A stretch of 64,000 bases of DNA from Streptomyces venezuelae (GTDB taxonomy: Bacteria > Actinomycetota > Actinomycetes > Streptomycetales > Streptomycetaceae). Location: the NCBI RefSeq assembly GCF_008642295.1, contig NZ_CP029190.1:2638001-2702000 (forward strand), read 5' to 3'. How positions within the stretch are numbered: the stretch's first letter is position 1; every line of letters starts with the position of its first letter. A program made the translations under genes and the position numbers. The notes under the pieces are model-generated. The model was not told the DNA's origin. It made no database searches and was given only the letters and a program-made list of their open reading frames with translations. Below are positions 44,553 through 54,200 of this stretch, piece by piece.

Positions 44553-45425
44553 TTGAACGCAGCACTGGGCGAACTCCTCGATCTGCTCGACCTGGAGCAG
44601 ATCGAGGAGAACATCTTCCGCGGCACCAGCCGGTCCGCCGTGGTGCCGCGGGTCTTCGGCGGCCAGGTCGCCGCGCAGGCGCTGGTCGCGGCCGGCCGCA
44701 CAGTGCCCGGGGACCGGCTCGCGCACTCCCTGCACTCGTACTTCCTGCGGGCCGGGGACCCCGGTGCGCCGATCGTGTACATGGTGGACCGGATCCGCGA
44801 CGGGCGGTCCTTCACCACCCGCCGGGTGGTCGCGGTCCAGCACGGCAAGCCGGTGTTCCACCTCTCCGCGTCCTTCCAGACGTACGAGGAGGGCCTGGAC
44901 CACCAGGCCGCGATGCCGGCCGCGCCGGACCCGGAGTCACTGCCCACGGCCGCCGAGGCGCTGCCCGCCTACCGGGAGACCTTCCGGGATCCGGGCACCG
45001 TGGAGCGGCTGCTGGAGGCGCGGGGCGCGGTGGACCTGCGGTACGCCACCACCCCGCCGTGGGGTTCGGTCGGCGAACCGATCGAACCCCACACCCAGGT
45101 CTGGTTCCGCACGGCGGGCAAGCTCGCCGACGATCCGCTGCTGCACGTCTGCCTGGCCACCTACGTCTCGGACATGACCCTGCTCGACTCGGTGCTGCTG
45201 GCCCACGGGCGGGGCGGCTGGGCGGTCGGCGACGTGGTCGGGGCCTCGCTGGATCACGCCATGTGGTTCCACCGGCCGTTCCGGGCCGACGAATGGCTGC
45301 TGTACGACCAGGAGTCCCCTTCCGCGCACGGCGGGCGGGGGCTGGGCCAGGCCCGCATCTACACCCAGGACGGGCGGCTGGCGATCACGGTCATCCAGGA
45401 GGGCGTGGTCCGCGTCCCGCGCTGA
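44553..45425 (+). CDS. tesB: acyl-CoA thioesterase II
   Basis: A 290-residue TesB double-hotdog thioesterase that hydrolyses medium and long acyl-CoAs. Family landmarks: FRGTSRSAVVPRVFGGQVAAQALVAA (residues 23-48), HSLHSYFLRAGDP, RRVVAVQHGKPVFHLSASFQ, and the second hotdog LDHAMWFHRPFRADEWLLYDQESPSAHGGRGL near residue 230 with the catalytic Asp. TTG 44553 is the start. Coupled with the acyl-CoA dehydrogenase upstream, suggesting control of acyl-CoA pools. Confidence 0.88.
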   Translation: MNAALGELLDLLDLEQIEENIFRGTSRSAVVPRVFGGQVAAQALVAAGRTVPGDRLAHSLHSYFLRAGDPGAPIVYMVDRIRDGRSFTTRRVVAVQHGKPVFHLSASFQTYEEGLDHQAAMPAAPDPESLPTAAEALPAYRETFRDPGTVERLLEARGAVDLRYATTPPWGSVGEPIEPHTQVWFRTAGKLADDPLLHVCLATYVSDMTLLDSVLLAHGRGGWAVGDVVGASLDHAMWFHRPFRADEWLLYDQESPSAHGGRGLGQARIYTQDGRLAITVIQEGVVRVPR

Positions 45426-45433
45426 CCCCCGCC

Positions 45434-45467
45434 GGCCTGCCGGGCGACCCCCACCGCCCGGCAGGCC
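45434..45467. terminator. hairpin between convergent tesB and DUF4253 genes
   Basis: GGCCTGCCGGGCG (45434-45446) pairs with CGCCCGGCAGGCC (45455-45467), a 13-bp perfect stem with an eight-base loop. Confidence 0.72.
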
Positions 45468-45482
45468 CCGCCGCCCTCCTGT

Positions 45483-46298
45483 TCAGTCCCACCAGAAGGT
45501 CCACTGCCGGGAGCCCGGCAGCTCCTGGGCGTACTCCCGGAGGGAACCGGCGCCCTGCCAGATGTTGTCGGGAGCGAAGGCGAAGTGCTCGGCGGCCACC
45601 GCGAGGGACTCGGCGGAGGTGCGGGGCGGGGCCGCCACCGACAGGTCGAGCAGGTCGAAGCCGAGCGCGACCACGCGCGCGCCGTACCGCTCCTCCCAGG
45701 AACGCAGCACCGCGCCGAGCCGTGCCGTGTCGTTCTCGTGGTTCGTGGGGCCGGTCCAGCCGATGGCGGCCGGTATGTCGGCGCTCCGGGTGGCCGGGAC
45801 GAGCCCGAGCCGGGGGTTGCGCAGCCGCCCGCTCGCGAGGAGCGCTTCCGCCGTCCCGGCCGCCTCGGCCTCCGGGTCGGCACCGGCCGCGCCCGGCGCC
45901 GCCAGGCCCGCCCAGCTGCGGCCGAACGGGGCGATCAGCTCCGCACCCTCCCCCTCCGGGTCCTCGTCCTCCGCCTCGTCCGGGACGACGGCCTCCCAGT
46001 ACTCGCGCAGCACCACCTCGACATGGTGGTCCTCGGGGTCGGACATCCGGCCGGGCAGCAGCCGGTCCGTCCACCACTCCGCCGGCCCGTGCGTGTCGTG
46101 GAGCAGTACGGGCAGCAGCCCGGCGGACTCCGCCGCCGGGCGGAGCTGCGCCCAGCTGCCGGGCTCCGCCGTCTCGTCGGCCAGCCACAGCAGCGGCGCG
46201 CCGCCCTGCGCGATCACCGACCCGGCCGGCAGGCCGAGTCCGTCGGGCAGGGCGGACAGGGCGGACAGGGCGGACAGGGGATGCGAAGGCGTCGTCAT
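45483..46298 (-). CDS. DUF4253 domain protein
   Basis: A 271-residue protein with the DUF4253 landmarks in its C-terminal half: NPRLGLVPATRSADIPAAIGWTGP, VLRSWEERYGARVVALGFDLLDLSVA, and AAEHFAFAPDNIWQGAGSLREYAQEL...WTFWWD. Function unknown; DUF4253 proteins are small cytosolic proteins often found with SUKH-type immunity neighbourhoods, though none is seen here. TAACTT seven bases before ATG 46298 fits a leaderless start. The first codons hold a 9-bp tandem repeat giving LSALSALSAL. Confidence 0.78.
   Translation of the reverse strand: MTTPSHPLSALSALSALPDGLGLPAGSVIAQGGAPLLWLADETAEPGSWAQLRPAAESAGLLPVLLHDTHGPAEWWTDRLLPGRMSDPEDHHVEVVLREYWEAVVPDEAEDEDPEGEGAELIAPFGRSWAGLAAPGAAGADPEAEAAGTAEALLASGRLRNPRLGLVPATRSADIPAAIGWTGPTNHENDTARLGAVLRSWEERYGARVVALGFDLLDLSVAAPPRTSAESLAVAAEHFAFAPDNIWQGAGSLREYAQELPGSRQWTFWWD
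46250..46280. repeat. GGACAGGGC tandem repeat inside the DUF4253 gene start
   Basis: About three and a half copies of the 9-base unit GGACAGGGC, in frame, encoding Leu-Ser-Ala repeats on the minus strand. As the unit is a multiple of three, copy-number changes would not shift the frame. Confidence 0.75.
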
Positions 46299-46351
46299 GG
46301 CACCGAAGTTACCGACCGCCACTGACATCGCCGGGCGTCCGCCCGGCACGG

Positions 46352-47143
46352 TCAGGCGGCGGGCTCGCCGAGCCCCGCGGCGCCCAGCAGGTAGGCGACC
46401 AGGAGGTCGTAGTAGCGGGGGTCGCGGACGTGGTCGTCCAGCGGGACGGCGACCTGGAGGGTGCCTTCCGCTTCGCCGAGGAACAGCGCCGGGTCGTTGC
46501 AGTCGGCGTAGCCGACCGCGTCGAGGCCGCGCTGGGCCGCGCAGCCCGCCCAGCCGTGGTCGGCGACGACCAGGTCCGGCTGGGGCCGGCCGGCCGCGGC
46601 CAGGCCGTCGAGGATCGCCGCCATCGGTTCCGGCGAGTGGGTGTGCCACAGGGTCGCGCCGCGCTCCAGGACGGCCACGTCGGCGAACTGCCACACCGAG
46701 CCCTCGTCCGCCATCAGGCCGGCGGGGATGACCACGATCTCGCAGCCGGCCTCCCGCAGGGCGGCGGCGGTGGCCCGGTGGACGTCCAGCAGGCCGCCCG
46801 GGTGGCCGGTGGCCAGCAGGACGCTCTGCTGGTCCAGCGCCGCCTTCCGCAGCCGGGCCGCCATCCGGTCCAGCCCGTCCACGGTCAGCTCGGGGTCGAT
46901 GGTGTCCTGCCCGAACCGGTGGGCCGGGTCGTCGACCACACCGACGCGCTCGGCCATCACGGCGAGCACGTCCTGCTCGTCGGTCCAGCGGTCGCCCAGC
47001 TCCAGACCCAGCCAGTAGTGGCGGTCGCCGTTGGCGAGCTTGCGGTAGTGGGAGAGGTTGTTCTCCCGGGGAGTCGCCACGTGGCCCGCGATACGGGTCC
47101 GGACGAGGTGGTCGATGAGTTCCGCGCGGCTGGGTATCGGCAT
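46352..47143 (-). CDS. putative phosphatase-like protein, unknown substrate
   Basis: A 263-residue soluble alpha/beta protein. Notable segments: TGHPGGLLDVHRATAAALREAGCEIVVIPAG (Rossmann-like), VWQFADVAVLERGATLWHTHSPEPM, and PDLVVADHGWAGCAAQRGLDAVGYADCNDPALFLGEAEG. I recall this conserved actinobacterial protein being annotated simply as a phosphatase; no HAD DxDx motif is obvious, so the name is weak. CAGAAT seven bases before ATG 47143 suggests a leaderless start. Confidence 0.6.
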   Translation of the reverse strand: MPIPSRAELIDHLVRTRIAGHVATPRENNLSHYRKLANGDRHYWLGLELGDRWTDEQDVLAVMAERVGVVDDPAHRFGQDTIDPELTVDGLDRMAARLRKAALDQQSVLLATGHPGGLLDVHRATAAALREAGCEIVVIPAGLMADEGSVWQFADVAVLERGATLWHTHSPEPMAAILDGLAAAGRPQPDLVVADHGWAGCAAQRGLDAVGYADCNDPALFLGEAEGTLQVAVPLDDHVRDPRYYDLLVAYLLGAAGLGEPAA

Positions 47144-47645
47144 GCGCCCCATTCTGCCGCCGCCCACCCCTCCCCGTCCGCCCCGTCCCGCCAACCGGGA
47201 CGGGCCGGGCACCTGGGACCGCCTGCTTCCCCGCCCGGCGGAACGACCGTCCAGCCCGGCCAGCCGGACGACAGCAAGGCCGCAGGGGCCCGGCTCGCCC
47301 GGGTCACCCCGGGGACCGGCCGGAGGCCGGGGACGGCCGCAACGGCCCGGCCCCGCCGGGCGGGACGACTGGTCAGCCCGGAACGCTCGGCCGAGCCGGA
47401 CGGGGAGGGGTGGCCGGATCGGCCGGGGCGCCCACGGGGGACGGCCGGAGGCCGCGGACGGGCGAACGGCTCGGACGGCTCGGACGGCTCGGACGGCTCG
47501 GACGGCTCGGACGGCTCGGACGGCTCGGACGGCGGGGAACGGGAAGGGCCGCGGCCCGGTCTCGGCCCTGCGGCCGGGACGGCGGCAGCCGGGGCCGCGT
47601 CAGGGCCACGTGGGCCGGGCCTGGCCCGGAGTCGCCGGGCGGGCC
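47144..47645. other. 502-bp gene-free region with a 9-bp tandem repeat
   Basis: Lies upstream of the phosphatase-like gene and downstream of the TetR gene. Open frames across it exist on both strands, but they are low-complexity Gly/Arg/Pro or Ser/Asp repeats with no ribosome site, so I call no gene. The repeat itself is listed separately. It is far more GC-rich than an ordinary intergenic region and may be a decayed stretch. Confidence 0.55.
47464..47533. repeat. GGACGGCTC 9-bp tandem repeat
   Basis: Six perfect copies of GGACGGCTC (47473-47526), with one variant copy before (GAACGGCTC) and a partial after. Not CRISPR: units are adjacent with no spacers. Confidence 0.92.
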
Positions 47646-48233
47646 CTAGTGAGGAGCCGCGCTCAGTGCGGCGAACGCGCCGTTGGCCAGGCGGCGGAGG
47701 AGGGATTCGGTGGCCTCGCGGCCCAGTGAGCCCAGGTGCGGGGTCGAGTTCAGGAGGCCGAAGACCGCGTGGACCGCCACCCGCGCCTCCGCCTCCGGCG
47801 CATCCGGGTGGAGTTCCCGTACGACGTCCACCCACAGCTCCACGTACTGCCGCTGGAGCTGCCGGACCAGCTTGCGGTCCGCATCGCGCAGCCGGTCCAG
47901 CTCCCGGTCGTGGACGGTGATCAGCGCGCGGTCGTCCAGGGCGAAGTCGATGTGCCCGTCCACCAGGGAGGCCAGGACCTCCTCCGGGCGCCCGGCCGCC
48001 TCGGCGACCCGGTGCCGGCCGCCCGTGAGCAGCCGCTCGCTGATGCCCACCAGCAGCTCGGCCAGCATCGCGTCCTTGCCCGCGAAGTGCCGGTAGAGGC
48101 CGGGGCCGCTGATGCCCACGGCCGCGCCTATCTCGTCGACCCCGACGCCGTGGAATCCGCGCTCGGCGAAGAGACGAGCGGCCTCGTTGAGGATCTGCTC
48201 GCGACGGGTGGGGACGGCCGCTGATGTGGTCAT
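47646..48233 (-). CDS. TetR family regulator of the leucine-degradation operon
   Basis: A 195-residue TetR protein: HTH at residues 10-55 (ILNEAARLFAERGFHGVGVDEIGAAVGISGPGLYRHFAGKDAML) and a C-terminal TetR ligand domain of the sort that often binds acyl-CoAs (VVRELHPDAPEAEARVAVHAVFGLLNSTPHL). It is divergent from the carboxylase gene with two matching operators in the 93-bp gap, so it very likely represses itself and the operon. Confidence 0.88.
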   Translation of the reverse strand: MTTSAAVPTRREQILNEAARLFAERGFHGVGVDEIGAAVGISGPGLYRHFAGKDAMLAELLVGISERLLTGGRHRVAEAAGRPEEVLASLVDGHIDFALDDRALITVHDRELDRLRDADRKLVRQLQRQYVELWVDVVRELHPDAPEAEARVAVHAVFGLLNSTPHLGSLGREATESLLRRLANGAFAALSAAPH

Positions 48234-48257
48234 GGGAACCCATTCTAGACAGGGGCC

Positions 48258-48304
48258 GTTAGCGCTCGTTAACCTATGCGGGTCATGCGTTAACGCTCAT
48301 TAAC
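48258..48304. promoter_or_regulatory. twin TetR operators before the leucine operon
   Basis: GTTAGCGCTCGTTAAC (48258-48273) and GTTAACGCTCATTAAC (48289-48304) are direct repeats identical in 14 of 16 bases, 31 bp apart (about three helical turns). Each is an imperfect palindrome with GTTA/TAAC arms, suited to a TetR dimer. Confidence 0.78.
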
Positions 48305-48326
48305 CGAGGGCAAGGGAGCTCACGGG

Positions 48327-49943
48327 ATGCAGCAGGCACCAGTGCTTCACAGCGCCGCCGATCCGGCGTCCGAAGCCTGGCGGACCAATGAGGCCGCCCA
48401 CCGCGCACTCGCGGAGGGCCTCCGGACCCGCCTGGAGACCGCCCGCCTCGGCGGCGGCGAGAAGGCCCGCGCCCGGCACACCGCCCGCGGGAAGCTCCTC
48501 CCCCGGGACCGGGTGGACACCCTCCTGGACCCGGGCTCCCCGTTCCTGGAGCTGGCCCCGCTGGCCGCCGAGGGGATGTACGGCGGCGCGGCCCCCGCCG
48601 CCGGGGTGATCGCGGGCATCGGCCGGGTCAGCGGCCGGGAGTGCGTGGTCGTCGCCAACGACGCCACCGTCAAGGGCGGCACGTACTACCCGATGACCGT
48701 CAAGAAGCACCTGCGGGCCCAGGAGGTGGCGCTGGAGAACCGTCTCCCCTGCGTCTACCTGGTCGACTCCGGCGGCGCCTTCCTGCCCATGCAGGACGAG
48801 GTGTTCCCGGACCGCGAGCACTTCGGACGGATCTTCTACAACCAGGCCCGGATGTCCGGTGCCGGCATCCCGCAGATCGCCGCCGTGCTGGGCTCCTGCA
48901 CGGCCGGCGGGGCGTACGTCCCCGCGATGAGCGACGAGGCGGTCATCGTGCGCGGCCAGGGCACGATCTTCCTGGGTGGCCCGCCGCTGGTGAAGGCCGC
49001 CACCGGCGAGGTGGTCACCGCCGAGGAGCTGGGCGGCGGCGAGGTCCACTCCCGGACCTCCGGCGTGACCGACCACCTCGCCGAGGACGACGCGCACGCC
49101 CTGCGGATCGTCCGGAACATCGTGGCCACCCTGCCCGAGCGCGGTCCGCTGCCCTGGCCGGTCGAGCCGGCCGAGGAGCCGAAGGTGGACCCGTACGGGC
49201 TGTACGGCGCGGTGCCGGTGGACTCCCGCACCCCGTACGACGCCCGTGAGGTCATCGCCCGGATCGTGGACGGCTCGCGCTTCCAGGAGTTCAAGGCCGA
49301 GTTCGGCACCACACTGGTCACCGGCTTCGCCCGGATCCACGGCCACCCGGTGGGGATCGTCGCCAACAACGGCATCCTGTTCTCCGAGTCCGCCCAGAAG
49401 GGCGCCCACTTCATCGAGCTGTGCGACCAGCGCGGCATCCCGCTGCTGTTCCTCCAGAACATCTCGGGCTTCATGGTCGGCCGCGACTACGAGGCCGGCG
49501 GCATCGCCAAGCACGGCGCCAAGATGGTGACGGCCGTGGCCTGCACCCGGGTGCCCAAGCTGACCGTGGTCGTCGGCGGCAGCTACGGCGCCGGCAACTA
49601 CTCGATGTGCGGCCGGGCCTACTCCCCCCGGTTCCTGTGGATGTGGCCCAACGCCAAGATCTCCGTGATGGGCGGCGAGCAGGCCGCCTCCGTGCTGGCC
49701 ACGGTCAAGCGGGACCAGATCGAGGGCGCGGGCCAGGAGTGGCCGGCCGAGGACGAGGACGCCTTCAAGGCGCCGATCCGCGCCCAGTACGAGGAGCAGG
49801 GCAACGCGTACTACGCCACCGCCCGGCTCTGGGACGACGGGGTCATCGACCCGCTGGAGACCCGGCAGGTGCTGGGTCTGGCCCTGACCGCGTGTGCCAA
49901 CGCCCCGCTGGGCGAGCCCGGCTTCGGCATCTTCCGAATGTGA
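48327..49943 (+). CDS. acyl-CoA carboxylase beta subunit, methylcrotonyl-CoA type
   Basis: A 538-residue carboxyltransferase subunit. It transfers the carboxyl group from biotin to an acyl-CoA. N- and C-terminal halves of the crotonase-like fold are clear ([101 protein letters not shown]). The SGFMVG and [13 protein letters not shown] segments are typical of methylcrotonyl-CoA carboxylase. With HMG-CoA lyase and an acyl-CoA dehydrogenase in the operon, the leucine pathway is the best reading. Confidence 0.88.
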   Translation: MQQAPVLHSAADPASEAWRTNEAAHRALAEGLRTRLETARLGGGEKARARHTARGKLLPRDRVDTLLDPGSPFLELAPLAAEGMYGGAAPAAGVIAGIGRVSGRECVVVANDATVKGGTYYPMTVKKHLRAQEVALENRLPCVYLVDSGGAFLPMQDEVFPDREHFGRIFYNQARMSGAGIPQIAAVLGSCTAGGAYVPAMSDEAVIVRGQGTIFLGGPPLVKAATGEVVTAEELGGGEVHSRTSGVTDHLAEDDAHALRIVRNIVATLPERGPLPWPVEPAEEPKVDPYGLYGAVPVDSRTPYDAREVIARIVDGSRFQEFKAEFGTTLVTGFARIHGHPVGIVANNGILFSESAQKGAHFIELCDQRGIPLLFLQNISGFMVGRDYEAGGIAKHGAKMVTAVACTRVPKLTVVVGGSYGAGNYSMCGRAYSPRFLWMWPNAKISVMGGEQAASVLATVKRDQIEGAGQEWPAEDEDAFKAPIRAQYEEQGNAYYATARLWDDGVIDPLETRQVLGLALTACANAPLGEPGFGIFRM

Positions 49944-49954
49944 GGACTTCTTCC

Positions 49955-51976
49955 ATGTTCAGCACGGTCCTTGTGGCGAACCGGGGCGAGATCGCGGTCC
50001 GCGTCATCCGCACCCTGCGGGAGCTGGGCGTGCGTTCGGTGGCCGTCTTCAGCGACGCGGATGCCGATGCGCGGCACGTACGGGAGGCCGACACGGCCGT
50101 CCGGATCGGCCCGGCGGCAGCCGCGGAAAGCTACCTGTCGGTGGCGAAGCTGATCGACGCGGCCCGGCGGACGGGCGCGGAGGCGGTCCACCCCGGCTAC
50201 GGCTTCCTGGCCGAGAACGCGGCCTTCGCAGAGGCCTGCGCGGAAGCCGGGCTGGCCTTCATCGGCCCGCCCGCGTCGGCGATCTCCCTGATGGGAGACA
50301 AGATCCGGGCCAAGGAGACGGTGAAGGCGGCCGGCGTGCCGGTGGTGCCCGGCTCCTCCGGCAGCGGCCTCTCCGACGCCGAACTGACCGCGGCGGCGCG
50401 CGAGATCGGCATGCCGGTGCTGCTCAAGCCCTCGGCGGGCGGCGGCGGCAAGGGCATGCGGCTGGTCCGCGACGAGGCGGTGCTGGGCGAGGAGATCGCC
50501 GCGGCCCGCCGCGAGGCCCGGTCCTCCTTCGGTGACGACACCCTGCTGGTGGAGCGGTGGATCGACCGGCCCCGGCACATCGAGATCCAGGTCCTGGCGG
50601 ACGGCCACGGGAACGTGGTCCACCTCGGCGAGCGCGAGTGCTCCCTCCAGCGCCGCCACCAGAAGATCATCGAGGAGGCGCCGTCCGTCCTGCTGGACGA
50701 GAAGACCCGGGCGGCGATGGGCGAGGCCGCGGTGAACGCGGCGCGCTCCTGCGGGTACGTGGGCGCCGGTACGGTCGAGTTCATCGTGCCCGGCGGGGAC
50801 CCGTCGGCGTACTACTTCATGGAGATGAACACCCGGCTCCAGGTCGAGCACCCGGTGACCGAGCTGATCACCGGCCTGGACCTGGTCGAGCAGCAGCTGC
50901 GGGTCGCGGCCGGCCAGGCGCTGTCCTTCGGCCAGGACGAGGTCCGGCTGACCGGGCACGCGATCGAGGCGCGGGTCTGCGCGGAGGACCCGGCGCGCGG
51001 GTTCCTGCCCTCGGGCGGCACGGTGCTGGCGCTGACCGAGCCCTCGGGCGGCCGGGTCCGCACGGACTCCGGGCTGCTGGCCGGCGTACCGGTGGGCAGC
51101 ACGTACGACCCGATGCTGTCGAAGGTGATCGCGTACGGGCCGGACCGGACCGCCGCGCTGCGGACGCTGCGGGCCGCGCTGGCGGACACGGTGATCCTGG
51201 GCGTCCAGACCAACGCGGGCTTCCTGCGGCGGCTGCTGGCCCACCCGGAGGTGGCGTCCGGCGACCTGGACACCGGCCTGGTGGAGCGCGAGCTGGCGGG
51301 GCTGCTGCCGGAGGGCGTACCGGCGGAGGTGTACGCCACGGCCGCGCTGCTGGCGGCCACGCCCGGACCCGCCACGCCCGGACCCGCGGCCGGCTGGGCG
51401 GACCCCTTCGGGGCGGCCGACGGCTGGCGCCTGGGCGGTACCCCCGCCTGGACGGTGCACCACTTCCGGCTTCCGGGCCAGGATCCGGTGGAGGTCCGCA
51501 CCCGGATGGCCGGCTCCGGTCACGAGGTGCTCCTCCCGGGGGCGGGCGCCGCGGCGCCCGCCCGGATCGTCCTGCTCGGGAGCGACCGGGTCACCGTCGA
51601 ACTCGACGGGGTCACCCACTCCCTCAGCCACGCACCCTCCGCGGAGGGGACCTGGCTCGGCCGGGACGGCGACAGCTGGCACGTCCAGCGGCACGACCCC
51701 GTCGCGGAGAAGCTGACCGGCGGCGGCCGGGCCGGCGCCGACACCCTCGCCGCCCCCATGCCCGGCACCGTCACCGTGGTGAAGGTGGCGGTCGGCGACA
51801 CTGTGGCCGCCGGCCAGAGCCTGCTGGTCGTCGAGGCGATGAAGATGGAGCACGTCATCTCCGCCCCGCACGCCGGCACCGTCACCGAGCTCGATGTGAG
51901 CCCCGGCAGCACCGTCGCCATGGACCAGGTGCTCGCCGTCGTCACCCCGGACCCGGACGAGGAGGAGACCCGATGA
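49955..51976 (+). CDS. acyl-CoA carboxylase alpha subunit (biotin carboxylase + biotin carrier)
   Basis: A 673-residue protein: biotin carboxylase domain ([21 protein letters not shown]..., residues 1-445, with the ATP-grasp Gly-rich loop [12 protein letters not shown] near 155 and [14 protein letters not shown] near 285), a middle region, and a C-terminal biotinyl domain with the biotinylated Lys in VEAMKMEH near 632. ATG 49955 follows the beta-subunit stop by 11 bp. Its stop overlaps the lyase ATG (ATGA). Confidence 0.92.
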   Translation: MFSTVLVANRGEIAVRVIRTLRELGVRSVAVFSDADADARHVREADTAVRIGPAAAAESYLSVAKLIDAARRTGAEAVHPGYGFLAENAAFAEACAEAGLAFIGPPASAISLMGDKIRAKETVKAAGVPVVPGSSGSGLSDAELTAAAREIGMPVLLKPSAGGGGKGMRLVRDEAVLGEEIAAARREARSSFGDDTLLVERWIDRPRHIEIQVLADGHGNVVHLGERECSLQRRHQKIIEEAPSVLLDEKTRAAMGEAAVNAARSCGYVGAGTVEFIVPGGDPSAYYFMEMNTRLQVEHPVTELITGLDLVEQQLRVAAGQALSFGQDEVRLTGHAIEARVCAEDPARGFLPSGGTVLALTEPSGGRVRTDSGLLAGVPVGSTYDPMLSKVIAYGPDRTAALRTLRAALADTVILGVQTNAGFLRRLLAHPEVASGDLDTGLVERELAGLLPEGVPAEVYATAALLAATPGPATPGPAAGWADPFGAADGWRLGGTPAWTVHHFRLPGQDPVEVRTRMAGSGHEVLLPGAGAAAPARIVLLGSDRVTVELDGVTHSLSHAPSAEGTWLGRDGDSWHVQRHDPVAEKLTGGGRAGADTLAAPMPGTVTVVKVAVGDTVAAGQSLLVVEAMKMEHVISAPHAGTVTELDVSPGSTVAMDQVLAVVTPDPDEEETR

Positions 51977-52914
51977 CCGTACCCGGACTGCCCATGACCG
52001 TGCCGGACCCCGGCCTCCCCGCCCGGGTGCGGATCCACGAGGTCGGCGCCCGCGACGGGCTGCAGAACGAGCAGGCGGCCGTACCGACCGAGGTGAAGGC
52101 CGAGTTCATCCACCGGCTGGCCGCGGCCGGGCTGACCACCATCGAGGCCACCAGCTTCGTACACCCCAAGTGGGTCCCGCAGCTGGCCGACGCCGAGGAG
52201 CTGTTCCCCAGGCTCTCGGACCTCGACGGGGTCGCCCTGCCCGTGCTGGTGCCCAACGAGCGCGGGCTGGACCGGGCCCTGGAACTCGGCGCCCGCCGGA
52301 TCGCCGTCTTCGGATCCGCCACCGAGACCTTCGCCGCCCGCAACCTCAACCGCACCGTCGCCGAGTCCCTCGCGATGTTCGAGCCGGTCGTGGCCCGGGC
52401 CAAGGACCGGAAGGTTCACGTCCGCGGCTATCTCTCCATGTGCTTCGGCGACCCCTGGGAGGGCCCGGTCCCGGTCCACCAGGTGGTGCGGGTGGCCAAG
52501 GCCCTGCTCGACCTCGGCTGTGACGAGCTGAGCCTGGGCGACACCATCGGGGTCGCCACCCCCGGGCACGTCCAGGAGCTGCTCAGCAGCCTCAACGAGG
52601 AAGGCGTCGGCACCGACCGGATCGGTGTGCACTTCCACGACACCTACGGACAGGCCCTGTCCAACACCCTCGCCGCGCTCCAGCACGGCGTGACCACCGT
52701 CGACGCCTCCGCCGGAGGCCTCGGCGGCTGCCCGTACGCCAAGAGCGCCACCGGCAACCTCGCCACCGAAGACCTGGTGTGGATGCTCGAAGGCCTCGGC
52801 ATCGACACCGGTGTCGATCTGGCCGCCCTCACCGCCACGAGCGTGTGGATGGCCGAACGGCTGGGCCGGCCCAGCCCCTCCCGTACCGTCCGCGCCCTCT
52901 CCCACAAGGAGTGA
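51973..52914 (+). CDS. hydroxymethylglutaryl-CoA lyase
   Basis: A 313-residue HMGL-like TIM barrel that cleaves HMG-CoA to acetoacetate and acetyl-CoA, the last step of leucine degradation. Seen: [14 protein letters not shown] near residue 20, [17 protein letters not shown], the HFHDTYG metal site near 225, and the catalytic-Cys loop GGLGGCPYA near 255. ATGA overlap with the carboxylase alpha subunit; eight bp to the dehydrogenase gene. Confidence 0.92.
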   Translation: MTVPGLPMTVPDPGLPARVRIHEVGARDGLQNEQAAVPTEVKAEFIHRLAAAGLTTIEATSFVHPKWVPQLADAEELFPRLSDLDGVALPVLVPNERGLDRALELGARRIAVFGSATETFAARNLNRTVAESLAMFEPVVARAKDRKVHVRGYLSMCFGDPWEGPVPVHQVVRVAKALLDLGCDELSLGDTIGVATPGHVQELLSSLNEEGVGTDRIGVHFHDTYGQALSNTLAALQHGVTTVDASAGGLGGCPYAKSATGNLATEDLVWMLEGLGIDTGVDLAALTATSVWMAERLGRPSPSRTVRALSHKE

Positions 52915-52922
52915 CCCCAGCC

Positions 52923-54083
52923 ATGTCCCTCGACCACCGGCTCACCCCCGAGCACGAGGAACTCCGCCGCACCGTGGAGGAGTTCGCCCACGACGTCGTC
53001 GCGCCGAAGATCGGCGACTTCTACGAGCGGCACGAGTTCCCGTACGAGATCGTCCGCGAGATGGGCCGCATGGGCCTGTTCGGGCTGCCCTTCCCCGAGG
53101 AGTACGGCGGCATGGGCGGTGACTACCTCGCCCTCGGCATCGCCCTGGAGGAGCTCGCCCGCGTCGACTCCTCGGTCGCCATCACCCTGGAGGCCGGGGT
53201 CTCGCTCGGCGCGATGCCGATCTACCGGTTCGGCAGCGAGGAGCAGAAGCGGGAGTGGCTGCCGAAGATGTGCTCCGGCGAGATGCTGGGCGCGTTCGGC
53301 CTGACCGAGCCCGGCGCGGGCAGCGACGCCGGCGGCACCCGCACCACGGCGGTCCGGGACGGCGACGAGTGGGTGATCAACGGCTCCAAGTGCTTCATCA
53401 CCAACTCCGGTACGGACATCACCGGCCTGGTCACGGTCACCGCGGTGACCGGCCGCACCGAGGACGGCCGGCCGCTGATCTCCTCGATCATCGTCCCGTC
53501 CGGGACGCCCGGGTTCACGGTGGCGGCCCCCTACTCCAAGGTCGGCTGGAACGCCTCGGACACCCGCGAGCTGTCCTTCGACGGCGTCCGCGTGCCGGTG
53601 GCCAACCTGGTGGGTCAGGAGGGCCGCGGCTACGCCCAGTTCCTGCGGATCCTCGACGAGGGCCGGATCGCGATCGCGGCCCTGGCCACCGGTCTGGCCC
53701 AGGGCTGTGTGGACGAGTCGGTGAAGTACGCCAAGGAGCGCAGCGCGTTCGGGAAGCCGATCGGCGAGAACCAGGCCATCCAGTTCAAGCTGGCGGACAT
53801 GGAGATGCGGGCGCACATGGCCCGGATCGGCTGGCGGGACGCGGCCTCCCGGCTGGTGGCCGGGGAGCCGTTCAAGAAGGAGGCGGCGATCGCGAAGCTG
53901 TACTCCTCGACGGTGGCCGTGGACAACGCGCGCGAGGCCACCCAGATCCACGGCGGGTACGGGTTCATGAACGAGTACCCGGTGGCCCGGATGTGGCGGG
54001 ACTCCAAGATCCTGGAGATCGGCGAGGGGACCAGCGAGGTGCAGCGCATGCTGATCGCCCGCGAACTGGGCTTCGCCGGCTGA
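52923..54083 (+). CDS. acdH: acyl-CoA dehydrogenase, isovaleryl-CoA type
   Basis: A 386-residue acyl-CoA dehydrogenase: GAFGLTEPGAGSDAGGTRTTA near residue 130, ITNSGTDITGLV, YSKVGWNASDTRELSFDGVRVP, RSAFGKPIGENQAIQFKLADMEM, and a terminal ATQIHGGYGFMNEYPVARMWRDSKILEIGEGTSEVQ. In this operon (carboxylase, HMG-CoA lyase) isovaleryl-CoA oxidation fits best. The position just before desE matches the acdH gene I recall in S. coelicolor, which is implicated in branched-chain amino acid catabolism. Confidence 0.87.
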   Translation: MSLDHRLTPEHEELRRTVEEFAHDVVAPKIGDFYERHEFPYEIVREMGRMGLFGLPFPEEYGGMGGDYLALGIALEELARVDSSVAITLEAGVSLGAMPIYRFGSEEQKREWLPKMCSGEMLGAFGLTEPGAGSDAGGTRTTAVRDGDEWVINGSKCFITNSGTDITGLVTVTAVTGRTEDGRPLISSIIVPSGTPGFTVAAPYSKVGWNASDTRELSFDGVRVPVANLVGQEGRGYAQFLRILDEGRIAIAALATGLAQGCVDESVKYAKERSAFGKPIGENQAIQFKLADMEMRAHMARIGWRDAASRLVAGEPFKKEAAIAKLYSSTVAVDNAREATQIHGGYGFMNEYPVARMWRDSKILEIGEGTSEVQRMLIARELGFAG

Positions 54084-54104
54084 GCCGGCACCCCGCTCCC
54101 CCAC

Positions 54105-54143
54105 CCATCCATGGTGAGGTTAGGCTAACCTCACCATGGATGG
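54105..54143. promoter_or_regulatory. extended iron box (DmdR1/IdeR operator), 39-bp perfect palindrome
   Basis: The core TGAGGTTAGGCTAACCTCA (54115-54133) is a near-consensus DmdR1/IdeR iron box (TTAGGTTAGGCTAACCTAA). The symmetry continues ten more bases on each side (CCATCCATGG ... CCATGGATGG), so 19-base arms surround one central G at 54124. It lies 58 bp before desE and 21 bp after acdH. Fe(II)-bound DmdR1 should repress desE-desF here. Confidence 0.93.
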
Positions 54144-54200
54144 CGGCCGGCGGTCGCCCCGGCACCCGCGCACCCGCGCATCGCACGAAAGCAGACAGCC

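Noticed and set aside
47464..47533. Possible CRISPR array
   Set aside because: Units are only 9 bp and adjacent without spacers; no cas genes.
47144..47645. Small genes in the gap (e.g. 47410-47649)
   Set aside because: Composed of the tandem repeat and Gly/Arg runs with no ribosome site; no family resemblance.
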